NCBI GenBank assembly: GCA_023014485.1
Contig: JAJOZX010005784.1
Span: 173,501-237,500, forward strand
DNA length: 64,000 nucleotides
Origin: Bathynomus jamesi
Lineage: Eukaryota > Arthropoda > Malacostraca > Isopoda > Cirolanidae
Direction of reading: 5' to 3'
The first letter of the stretch is position 1. Every line of letters begins with the position of its first letter. Below, piece by piece: positions 11,214-22,022 of the stretch. The translations under genes were made by a program, and so were the position numbers. The notes under the pieces are model-generated. The model searched no databases, was not told where the DNA came from, and saw nothing but the letters and a program-made list of their open reading frames with translations.

Positions 11214-12311
11214 TCAGTGAAATCATAGGCCAGGCCCATTAACAGAATAGCTGGCTGTCAGGGCTACATCTGCCACAACAGTAGGCCTTGCAATTCGAAC
11301 TCGTCTCGACTATGGACTCTTCTTACAAGAGAGAAGTACCGTCTTCTTTATATGGGTGATCTTTACCAAAACCGAGGCTAGCATACTGTGTCAAAAAACT
11401 ATATAGGTCTATGGTTGATTGTTTTCAACCAGGCGATCCGATGGAAATTTTCGCCAGATTGAATGCCTACAGTCAGCGGCAAAGGGTCTTCAAAAGACCT
11501 TGTTAAGTAGTTTTTCTTCTTTTTTTTTCGTTAAATTATTAAATTTATTTGGCTCCGGTATTTAGCGCAGCCCAATGGTAAAAAGGAAACCACCATACCT
11601 TTTCTTTTTGTTGAAGGTCTTCTGGTTGTAGGTCGCGCGGTTCTCTACCGCACTTCTCTCGCGATGTAGGCAACTAGGTTACGCAAGGCGTTTGTTAAGT
11701 TCAATTAACACAGGCAATTCACTGTGCCTAACTGCTCACGGAGATAGGCCTATCTTTTAGTTTTAGTAGTGTTTTTCACTCAAAACCTGCAGGAAGACTA
11801 AACCTATCTTCCTTGCCTGAAGCACTGATGATGACTAGGCAGCTCTGGTAATTCTTCGTGGTTTCAATATTGCTTATGAATGCTTAAGTCCTAAAATGGA
11901 AAAACCCCAGACGTATAATTTTCGTATTTTCATTATTTCTCAAAATTTTCATGAGTCATTATAATTTAAAATTTTGATATGGAAAAATATGTTCTTGCTT
12001 GTTATGTAGGCCCAATGCCTACATATTTTGTTCTACGTATGACAATTTTTCCCATTCCCAATAGGCTTTATTGCGAATCCTGAGGCAATTTGTACTTATT
12101 TAATACAATAAATTAATATTTTGTATTTCATAATTAAATGCAAAATATTAATTTATTGTAGTTATTTAACACAATAAACTAATATTTTGTATTTAATTAT
12201 TATGAAATAAAAGTACCATATGCGATACCATATTGTAGGCGTGTTTAGGTCTGGGTTTAAATTGGCCTTGCTGTGGACTGTAATGTAAACTGTATGACAG
12301 GTGTGTATACG
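11214..12311. other. Intron DNA between hAT MITE and element X
   Basis: No coding sequence is seen. Around 12108-12195 an AT-rich motif containing aatattttgtattt is present in two direct copies with an inverted copy between them, a possible small decayed palindromic repeat. Confidence 0.4.
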
Positions 12312-12796
12312 TAGGGCGGGTCAAAATAAGTTTTTTGGGCTTTTTTTTTAAAAACTACACTATGTGAGGGTTTTCATTTGGGTTAACAAATAACATATCA
12401 AAAGTTGAGCTATGTGCGACCCCCTGTACCCCTCGCACATATTCCCCCTTTTTCCCCACTCTCTAGCTGAGATTTCACAATAAGCTTTGAACCTATTCTA
12501 AACATCAATTTAAGATATGTTAAAAATAAGTTGCCCTTATTTAAATCAAATGGGTACCTCTCTTTATTTATGGATACTTTTTTGTTTTATGCATGGTTGC
12601 CAAATTGGCCACTTTGTGGCCAAATTTCACAAATGTGCAAAAAAATCTGGCAACCCTAATTTTTTTAGTACTTTTTGCAAAAAATTATATTTTATTATTT
12701 TTGTTTCAGATTATTGATTAAGTGAAATTATTATTGGTTATTGATTCAAACTATTGGTTTTTAATTTAAATTATTGGTTATTAAGTCATATTAATC

Positions 12797-13420
12797 ATGA
12801 CAACAAGAAAAAAGTGAAATGCAGCATTTGGACATCCTTCTGAGTTTCCAGCAGCTATGACACCAACAAAAGCAGATGTTATGAGGCACTACAACTTTGT
12901 GCGACGACGAGAAGAGGCTGAATCAAATAAATCGATTACTTTTAATAAATGTTGTAACATAGTCGCAATAGACGTTGAAACCATATGGAGAAGGTTCTCT
13001 TTTCCTAAAATAAGTACTCGTGGAATCTTTCAAAAAGTTGTTACAATGATAGAAGCAGCCTCAAAGTTGAACAAGGTTCCTATAAACCGAAAAGATGAGA
13101 GATTTGAACAAAATGTTTCCGAGTATGATGCTATGTTTGCTGTATGTACCTGTGATTGCTACGATAAAGGGATTGATAGAAATTCCTGCCGGTGCAAGGA
13201 TAAAATAACAGTTGCTGAGTGGGATTCTTTTCTAGGACAAAAACAAAGATTAAACCAACTGTGGCCAATTCATAGAAAAGCTGCTTTGATAAGGAAAAGG
13301 TCTATTATTAGAGCTCAAAAAGAACACGAACGCCGAACGAGATCACAAGTAGAATTGACTGAAGCTATCAGAGTTGTCTCTTCAACATCACAGGATCTAC
13401 AGATCTACAGAAGCTAAGGC
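12797..13420 (+). pseudogene. Element X protein, N-terminal part
   Basis: An ATG at 12797 is followed by an in-frame TGA at 12815. The long frame restarts at ATG 12857 and gives 186 residues. A Cys-rich cluster reads CTCDCYDK...CRCKDKITVAEW and is followed by a basic helix of QKQR and RKR motifs. The same order is seen in the second copy at 63470-64000. I recognise the pattern from widespread uncharacterised arthropod transposon proteins, but I know no biochemical function. The Cys cluster is probably zinc-binding. Coding similarity fades after 13417, and CR1-B begins near 13840. Confidence 0.6.
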
Positions 13421-13980
13421 TAACAAAAACCCTAAGGTCTACTCTAAAGTTAGCCCGAAAGAAGAGAGTAGGGGGTTAAAAGAAGAGAAAAAGGGGTTTA
13501 GTAAGTAGCAAAACCTCTCATTCGTGGATTAACATTCATTCAGAAAAAGAGAGAGAAAGACTCACCATCATCATCCACCGGCCACTGCCAACAAGTCGGA
13601 AAAATAGTCGAAGAGAATAGGAAAGGGGTGAAAGATGAAAATAAGTAAAATAAGAACGCTTACAAACCATGCAAACACAGTCTTAACTCAAACACTGTCA
13701 CACGATGCAAACTACAGACATGCAAGTAGAGAGAGGATGAGAAAAGAACAAAAAAAGTATGAAGAGTATAACAAAAAGTGGGTTAGTTTACGCTACGAGC
13801 TACATCTAAGTTCGTATTAGTCTAATTTTTTTTTGTAATATAATTTTATTGCTGGCATGTCACAAGCTGGCATTAATCGTCAACAGACTCCTGTTGCTAA
13901 TTGTTTTATTACTTTAAACGACGTTAATATTTGTAAAATGCCTATCTAAACAGTTTTTAACATATTAACGCTGGTGGAGT

Positions 13981-16464
13981 TCACGACAGACGCGGGAAGA
14001 TATTCCATTTATCAATTACTTTAAACGTAAAAACGTTTTTAGCGATGTTAGTAATGAAACGTCTGCCACGTAATTTAAATCCGTTATTACGAGTATTGCT
14101 ATTATCGAAAATGAACAGTTTGTCAAAATTTACGTTATCGATTTTATTAGCGATTTTGAAAACTTCAATAACTCCCCCCCTTAATCTCCTAGTTTCGAGT
14201 GAATGCAAGTCTAACTCTTTAATCCTATCTTACTATCTTCGTAAGACTTGTTGCGTAGTGACGGAATTAGTTTCGTGGCGCGTCGCTGAACCCTTTCCAA
14301 TCTATCAATATCCTCACGCAAATAAGGGCACCAAAACTGAACGGCATATTCTAAGTGAGGCCTGACTAGGGACTTGTAAAGGGGCAATATAATATTCATC
14401 GATTTAAATTCGAAATTACGCGCTATGAAGCCCAACATCCTATTAGCTTTTGCGCTAGACTCCAGGCACTGGTTCCTAACTTTTAAATCCTTAGATATGC
14501 GTACGCCTAAATCTACTTCCTCGTCAACGCTCGCTAACTGTCTATCATCCATCGTGTACGTGTAATTGTTACGAGAACCTATACGCAAAACTTTACATTT
14601 GTCTACGTTAAATTGCATCTGCCACTTACCCGTCCACTCCATAACCCTATTTACATCGCCTTGGAGCCTATTTCTATCGTCCACGTTAAGAACTTTACCG
14701 CCTATTTTAGTATCGTCCGCGAATTTTGACATGTTACTGGTCAAGCCTAGATTAAGAATAACAATGGGCCTAATATTACTGAACCCTGTGGGACACCGTT
14801 ACCTACATCCAGCCACCCCGATTCCCTACCATTAACAACGACCCTCTGTTTCCTGGCAGGAAGCCATTCTTCTAACCAGTTAGCTACCTGACCGCGTATA
14901 CCGTGCGCTTTAACCTTCGCAATTAATCTTCTTTGCGGAACTGTATCGAACGCTTTCTTAAAATCTAAATAAATAACGTCAGCCGCTCTATGCCTATCGT
15001 ATTCGCGCACTATTTCGTTATAAAACTCTAACATATTAGTTAAGCAAGGTTTATAGCGTTGAAACCCATGCTGACTACTATTAATCAAATCGCGACTTTC
15101 AAGTGATCGACGATACGATCCCTAACTACGTATTCCAAAAGTTTACCGACAATTGACGTTAAGCTAATAGGCCTATAATTGCTAGCTACTGTGCGGTCTC
15201 CTTTTTTAAAAATGGGCGTAACGTTAGCTAACTTGAAGTCTTCAGGAATAATCCCTGCTTCCAGTGACTTATTAAAAATTTTTGTTAAGGGGCCCACGAT
15301 AACGTCTTTCAAATCTTTCAAATGTCTAGGATAAAGCGCGTCAGGGCCTGGAGCCTTGCTAACTTTTAGCTTATCGATATAATGCGCACTCTCACCCTCG
15401 TAAGCAGTTATTTCATTCAAAATAGTCTCGCTACTAAATGGAACGACATCGTCCACGTCGGGGACATTATTTACGTCTTCTACGGTAAAAACTTGCAAAA
15501 AGTTGTTAAAAATACCCATCATCGCCTGAGCGTCGGGAACCAAAGCGCCGTTAGCGTCCACTAGAGGGCCTATGTTATCTTTTATCGGTTTACGATTATT
15601 GACGTAGTCATAAAACTTTTTCGGATTATTATGTTTACTATCCGCAGCTGTAAGTATCTCTAAATTACGCTTAGCATTCATAACAGATCTTTTAACCTGA
15701 CGTCTAAGCTTGCTATGTCTCTTGAAGTTAGCTACCGTGCCATTGCGCTTATTAAGTGTATACGCTCTGTTACGCTCGTTTATGAATTCACCTATTTCCC
15801 TAGTCCACCACTTGGGCCTACCATGATTTCTAGCGCGCTTGGGCCTACGAGGAATAAACTCCCTTTCGATATTCAAAAAACTTTCTTTAAACGCCTCCCA
15901 ATGAAAATTTGCGTCATCACCCATAAATAAATTATCCCAGTCCACTACTATCATCCTGTCCACAAAACTATCAAAATTGGCCCTACGAAAATCATGGACT
16001 TCTATTACGTTGCTATCCTTACTGTTTTCTATCAGTAGCTTAAACCTAATAATTTGGTGATCACTACATCCCAAACTCTCACCTACTTCCAAACCTTCGA
16101 CTATATTTTCGTCGTTCGTCATCACCACGTCTAAAATATTGTCACCGCGCGTTGGTTCGGTAACCATCTGTCGTAAAAAATTATCTTCCATAAACTCAGT
16201 CAGTCTCAAACCCTCATCATTACCAGTGAAAGTCTCTTAATTATGGCAGTTAAAGTCTCCGACAATTATGCTATCCCGATTATTAATAAAGTTACCAAGA
16301 AGTGTGTAAAATCTAGTATCGGTATTGAGGGGTTGAACTGGAGGTCTATAAACAACAACGAAATTAAAGCTAATACTACGAGCCCTAATTTCAACGCATA
16401 TCGCATTAATTGCTGCCGGGAAATCTATCTTAACCTCGATAGCCCTTAGGGAATTACGAATGTA
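13981..16464 (-). pseudogene. CR1-B ORF2, 3' part (endonuclease end, RT, C-terminus)
   Basis: Read 16464 to 13981, it encodes the end of the endonuclease (VVVYRPPVQP, GDFNCHN, SDHQIIRF) and the RT. RT motifs include KAPGPDALYPRHL, NVTPIFKKGD, YRPISLTSIVGKLLE, VIYLDFKKAFDTVPQRRL, GNGVPQGSV and KFADDTKIG. The C-terminal stretch is LYKSLVRPHLEYAVQFW. Catalytic Asp residues of the RT are intact, but there is a stop after GDFNCHN and frame changes near 15085 and 14745. A further frame change lies near 14210. It is therefore an inactive copy. The RT would copy element RNA at a nicked target. Confidence 0.85.
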
Positions 16465-16537
16465 CAGTGCTTACAAGAAGTCTCACGCCTCTGTTTCGTC
16501 CCAAGCTAGTCTGTTAGGTATAAAATGGGCGGTCCTT
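16465..16537 (+). repeat. Left TIR of the Tc1-type element
   Basis: 73 bp starting CAGTGCTTAC and inverted at 36506-36578 with a single T/C difference. Identity stops abruptly after ggtcctt. TA precedes it. Confidence 0.92.
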
Positions 16538-16765
16538 GTGTTGATCACTCTATCTATTTATATATAGAGACATACTGTATATAGATATATATAATATATA
16601 GAGTATGCAGGGGATAACGTGTCTTAGTCCCAGCTATGGTAGTTGTCTTACAATTAACAGTCCCAAGTGCAAGTTACGTTAACACCTCCACATAAACTAC
16701 CCTGGACTAAAATAACATACGTGAAGCCCTTACCCACAAACCATTTAAAAGGTATGATTTAAAAG
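16538..16765. other. Tc1 element interior, left side
   Basis: AT-rich sequence with a TATA-type palindromic stretch around 16560-16605. No coding content is recognised. Confidence 0.4.
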
Positions 16766-17422
<657 letters not shown>

Positions 17423-18697
17423 ATGGCAGGGCCAGCTAAATTGAAAGCAGAATGCTTTAAATGTAAAGTTAATCATTGGTGCGTAGACTTCCCAGAGGGT
17501 AGTATCAGCGATATCACATCCCTTAGTGTATGTTTGTTTTGTAAACTTAGAGACAACCACGAAAAGGAAGTTAAAGAGCTAAAGGAATTAGTAAAAAAGC
17601 TTGAAGCTAGGGTCGTAGCACTGGAAATCCAACCCAGTGGACAAGATCAAATTAAAAACACACCAGCAGATTCAAACTGTAAGATTAAGTATCAAGAACA
17701 AAGGGAGGGCTCAAAGAAGGGGCTGATAGAGAAGGGTGGGAAGGGATCGATAGAGAAGGGTGGGAAGGGGCCTGCTGATGGCCCAAAGAAACCGAAGGAT
17801 GTAGCTACCTGTCGGGGTGGGTCGGGTGGTGTAACTGCGTGTATGGGTGGCGACGGGTTTCGAAAGGTCTCGGGCAAGAAGGCTGCGAAGCCGAAGCCTG
17901 AGACCCCAGTTGCCCCTGTCAAGACCTCTAACCGCTTTAGTCTCCTGTGCTCGAAGGAGGAAGACACCGTTTTGATTGGGGACTCGCAGATCAGGGGCCA
18001 GGAGAAGTACTTTGCTTCTGCAAACCGGGATGGGAGGAAGGTAAGGTGCTTACCTGGGCGGGGAACGGCGCACTTAAGGAAGGAGGTAGAGAAGGTGCGC
18101 GTGGCTAGTCGGAGGACTGCGATCGTTGTCCACGCTGGTGGCAATGACCTGTTCCTCAAAGGCGGTGGGGTAGGTCTTACAGAAGGGATCATCACCGAGA
18201 TCATGTCTCTTGCGGATGATCTAAAACTGAAGACAGACAGGGGAATGTTAATGGGTATTTTACCGCGAATGAATGTCAGTGACCACGCGCTCAGTAAGGT
18301 CATTGGCATCAACGAGAGGGTACAAGACTTGTGCGTTCCGCTGGGCGTGAAGTTTATTGACCCCTTCGATGCATTTTCGGGTAGGTGGGACCTTTACCAG
18401 AGGGATGGTGTCCACCTCAATGACAAGGGTAAAGGTGTGCTAGGCGCGCTGCTCGACCGGCACCTATACAGAATGGTGAGGTCGAGTCCTGGGAGAGATG
18501 ATGGGCCCCCACCGGGGAGAGATGAGGATGAGCCGGTGGCGGACGTACCTTCGACTGAAGGGTGCGTCGAAGTACAGGTGGGTGACCCTCCTCCTACGTT
18601 GGAGGGGGCTCAGTCTCCTGCGGAAGTTGCCCCCTCGTTAGTGAGGGGCTCTTCAACTCCCGACAGCCCTGGCTGTTCGGGAAACGGGTCGTGCTAG
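17423..18697 (+). CDS. CR1-A ORF1: Cys-rich, coiled-coil, SGNH esterase-like
   Basis: A single open frame of 424 codons. Residues 11-40 hold C11-x2-C14, C20 and C37-x2-C40, a probable zinc module, followed by a Lys/Glu coiled coil (about 44-72) and a Gly-Lys-rich linker with an IEKGGKG duplication. Residues about 180-350 are an SGNH/GDSL hydrolase. Block I is GDSQIRG with Ser188, block III is GGND at 239-242, and block V is D328-x2-H331. ORF1 proteins with an esterase are characteristic of the CR1 clade and are thought to bind RNA and membranes or lipids. The catalytic set is complete and no break is seen, so this is the best-preserved mobile gene here. Its stop codon overlaps the start of ORF2 by 7 bp if GTG is used. 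Confidence 0.88.
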   Translation: MAGPAKLKAECFKCKVNHWCVDFPEGSISDITSLSVCLFCKLRDNHEKEVKELKELVKKLEARVVALEIQPSGQDQIKNTPADSNCKIKYQEQREGSKKGLIEKGGKGSIEKGGKGPADGPKKPKDVATCRGGSGGVTACMGGDGFRKVSGKKAAKPKPETPVAPVKTSNRFSLLCSKEEDTVLIGDSQIRGQEKYFASANRDGRKVRCLPGRGTAHLRKEVEKVRVASRRTAIVVHAGGNDLFLKGGGVGLTEGIITEIMSLADDLKLKTDRGMLMGILPRMNVSDHALSKVIGINERVQDLCVPLGVKFIDPFDAFSGRWDLYQRDGVHLNDKGKGVLGALLDRHLYRMVRSSPGRDDGPPPGRDEDEPVADVPSTEGCVEVQVGDPPPTLEGAQSPAEVAPSLVRGSSTPDSPGCSGNGSC

Positions 18698-21468
18698 GGG
18701 GCGGTCAGAATAGGGAAGGCTCCCTCCGTGCAATGCTTTTTAATGCTAGGTCAATTAGGAACAAGTTTTGCGAGCTACGGGCGCTCTTAGCATCAGAATA
18801 CCAGGATATCGTTGCTATCACCGAGTCCTGGATTCATACTGATCGTAGGGACTACGTTGGGGAGTTCGAAATTCCCGGGTATAGAATGTTTCGCAAAGAC
18901 CGCACCCGTGGGGAGGGGGGTGGGGTACTAATATACGTCAGAGACACGTTGAGTCCGGTTGACTGCCAGTTCCGGTCGGAACGGGAGCTGCTTGGCGTCG
19001 ATCTGAACGTGGGAGGGACGAACTATAGGTTAATCTTGGTGTACAGACCTCCGCATCTCCTCCTCGAGGAGGATACAGCCCTGTACACCGAACTCAGTAG
19101 CCTGCTAGGGGATAGGGTGTGTGTAGTTTTAGGAGACTTCAACTGTCGCGGCATAAAGTGGGAAAACAGGACTGCCGATGCTGAAGGGAGGAGGCTAGTT
19201 GACTTTGCTGATGAGAACTTCCTCACTCAGTGGGTCAACGAGCCTACACGAGGCGAAAGCGTTCTAGACTTAGTATTCACGACCGAAGACAACCTCGTCA
19301 CTGGCCTCACCGTTGACGAATCGTTGGGCGGGAGTGATCACGGTCTTATTAGGTTCCGTGTGTGCGTCCCTCGGGTGAAGCGTAGTAACTCGAGAGGCAG
19401 TAAGCTCGATCTCCGGCGGGCGAACTTTGTTAGCCTCAGGGATAGCGTAGCAGAGATGGGGTTAGAGGTTGGCGGCGATGTTGAGGGAGTGTGGAGTGCA
19501 TTCCGGGATGAGTTTATGGTGCTGCAGTCTGCTGCCATACCCTCAAAACTGGTCACCCCTGCTTCAACGCAGCCTAAGTGGTTCAATCGTGGCATCGCTT
19601 CGGCTATCCGAAATAGGAAAGTAGTATAGGAGGGCGAAGGCCAATCGTTCCCACGAGAACACTGAAGCGTATGTCCGCCTGTGTAGGGAAGTGAAGGCGA
19701 AGGTTAGGCTAGCGAAACGTAACGAAGAACTACGGGTGGCAAGCCTCTGCAAGGGAACCCTAAGGAGTTCTTCAGTTATGTTAATAGTAGAAAGCCCATT
19801 AGAAGCATGATAGGTCCTTTAAAGGACGGAAGCGGCGTTCTGCGGACCTCCGACGCGGACATCGCTAATGTGCTTAATGAGTACTTTGCGGGAGTGTTCA
19901 CCAGGGAGGATACCCGCGTCATCCCCGAGCCAGCTGTGAGGCACGAAGGTGCTGGCCTGGATAGTGTTAGATGTACCGCGACAGTCGTTGCTCATAGAAT
20001 AGACAAACTGAGCGCGTTTAAGGCTCCTGGGCCAGACCAGTTTCTCCCCAGTGTTTTGCGAGAAGTGCGCGACCAGGTGGCTCCCCACCTGGCTACAGTC
20101 TTCAACAAATCGTTGGAGATGGGCCAGGTGCCTGGTGACTGGAGGGAGGCCAACGTGACCCCTATCTTTAAGAAAGGGGATCACGAAAGTCCAGGGAACT
20201 ATCGTCCTATTAGTCTCACTTCAGTTGTAGGTAAATTATTAGAAAGGATAATAGCTGATAGAATCGTTGACCATTTGGATTCCTACAAGCTGCTTGGGGA
20301 CTCCCAACATGGGTTTAGACGGCATAGGTCGTGTCTCACCAACTTGCTCGAGTTTTTCCACGTCATGTTGAGTGAGTACGATAAGAGTAGGGCGATTGAT
20401 ATACTTTATCTCGACTTTCAGAAAGCCTTTGATAAGGTACCTCACCGCCGGCTAATGGCGAAAGTGCGCGCGCTGGGTATCGGTGGGGAAATAGGTAGGT
20501 GGATTGAAAACTGGCTGAGGAATAGGCGGCAGAGGGTGGTAATTAAAGGGGCTAGTTCGGGTTGGGCCTCGGTCACTAGTGGGGTTCCTCAGGGTTCCGT
20601 TTTGGGGCCACTGTTGTTTACCATTTACATAAATGATATCGACGGTGGCATCGTCAGTCGGATCGCCAAATTCGCTGATGACACCAAGCTTGGGGCCAAT
20701 GTTGGGACGCCCGAAGCGATCGAGGAACTGCGTGCGGACCTAGGTAGGATAGGAGAGTGGTCCGAAAAATGGCAAATGCCGTTTAACTTGGGTAAATGCA
20801 AAGTGATGCACATTGGCTACGCCAATCCCAAGTCGGACTACTCGATGTTGGGCAGTAATATCGAGGTGACTGATTTAGAAAAGGACTTGGGTGTGCTAAT
20901 TAGCAGCGACCTTAAGTTTACGAAACAGTGTGTAGAGGTGGAAAAGAAAGCCCAGAAACTATTGGGTTATATCAGGAGGCAATTTCAGTTTCGGAACAAG
21001 GAGATTGTGCTCTCACTGTACAATTCCCTTGTTCGGCCGTACCTGGAGTATGCTGTGCAGTTCTGGTCGCCCACCCTCAGGAAAGATATTGAGAGGCTGG
21101 AGCGAGTGCAGGCGAGGGCCACAAAGTTGATCCCTTCCGTTAGGCATATGGGCTACAATCGACGGTTACGCGCCCTGAACTTGTTTTCGCTTGAAACTCG
21201 GAGGCTGCGCGGTCAACTGATCGAGGTTTTCAAGCTCTTACGAGGGTTCAACGATGTCGATTTTAGAAGTATGTTTAGTTTAAATGATAACCCAACTCGC
21301 AACAATGGTTGGAAGTTGGATTTGAAACGGTTTAGGACTAGTGTGTGTGGGAATTATGTTACGTATAAGATCTGTGACACATGGAACAGGTTACCTTCGG
21401 AAGTTGTGAACAGTTCCTCTGTGGATCAGTTCAAGAAAAGGTTAGACGAAATCTTGCACACTATTTGA
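18691..21468 (+). pseudogene. CR1-A unit 1 ORF2: endonuclease-RT, two small deletions
   Basis: ORF2 is open from the GTG at 18691. The first ATG is at 18733 (MLFNARSIRNKF). The endonuclease has ITESWIHTD, GDFNCRGIKW and SDHGLIRF. Compared with unit 2, two bases are missing near 19623 and one near 19757, so about 130 bp is out of frame before the original frame returns. From 19807 the RT is intact, with DILYLDFQKAFD and KFADDTKLG (Asp-Asp near residue 291 of that piece). It ends FKKRLDEILHTI. Functionally it is a near-intact but broken CR1 polymerase. The net loss of three bases leaves the downstream frame usable. Confidence 0.87.
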
Positions 21469-21958
21469 GTGTGTAAAGACATTTAGGACCTCAGTCTGCG
21501 GAAATTTCTTTTCCTATAAAATAGTTAATATCTGGAACCAACTTCCCTCAGAGGTTGTTTCCAGTCAAAGTGTAAATCTGTTTAAAAATAGGCTAGACAA
21601 AGTACTGAACACACTCATAGTTTAAGATTAAAACCTCAGAAAACTCTGCAGGAGTCGCTTGCTCGGTCTCTGTGAGCAAGCTAAATATAGAGCTATTTAT
21701 ATATTCTCCACTTTCCTGTAAAATTTCCTTGGCTACTTTTCCAGGGTCAAGGTATTTTCTTCAACCTTTTTCCGTACCTGCCTCTGGCAGGGAGGGAGCG
21801 GAGGGTGGGGAGAGAGCCTTCTACTTTTCTATCCAGTTTTCTACTACTGCTAGGATAGTTGAAAGACAAAATTTTCCCTGGCACCCGTTGCCATTGGTAC
21901 CTCCTCGGTATGGGCCGCAAGGCCTTTTGAGGTACTTCTTTTCCTTGTAACTCCTTGT

Positions 21959-22018
<60 letters not shown>
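21469..22018 (+). other. Type-A CR1 3' end with second, diverged C-terminal segment and (CT)n
   Basis: After the ORF2 stop, a different frame from about 21475 reads FRTSVCGNFFSYKIVNIWNQ, LPSEVVSSQSV and so on to a stop near 21623. It is a diverged paralogue of the CR1 tail just completed (FRTSVCGNYVTYKICDTWNR). A shared 3' UTR follows and ends in about 60 bp of CT at 21959-22018. The same duplicated tail follows units 3 and 5. Confidence 0.8.

Positions 22019-22022
<4 letters not shown>

Noticed and set aside
10971..11239. Three overlapping minus-strand Ser/Glu/Arg-rich ORFs
   Set aside because: All are readings of the 14-bp minisatellite in a hAT MITE.
17692..18312. 206-codon minus ORF opposite CR1-A ORF1
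   Set aside because: It is a shadow of a GC-rich coding strand. The plus frame has clear SGNH motifs.
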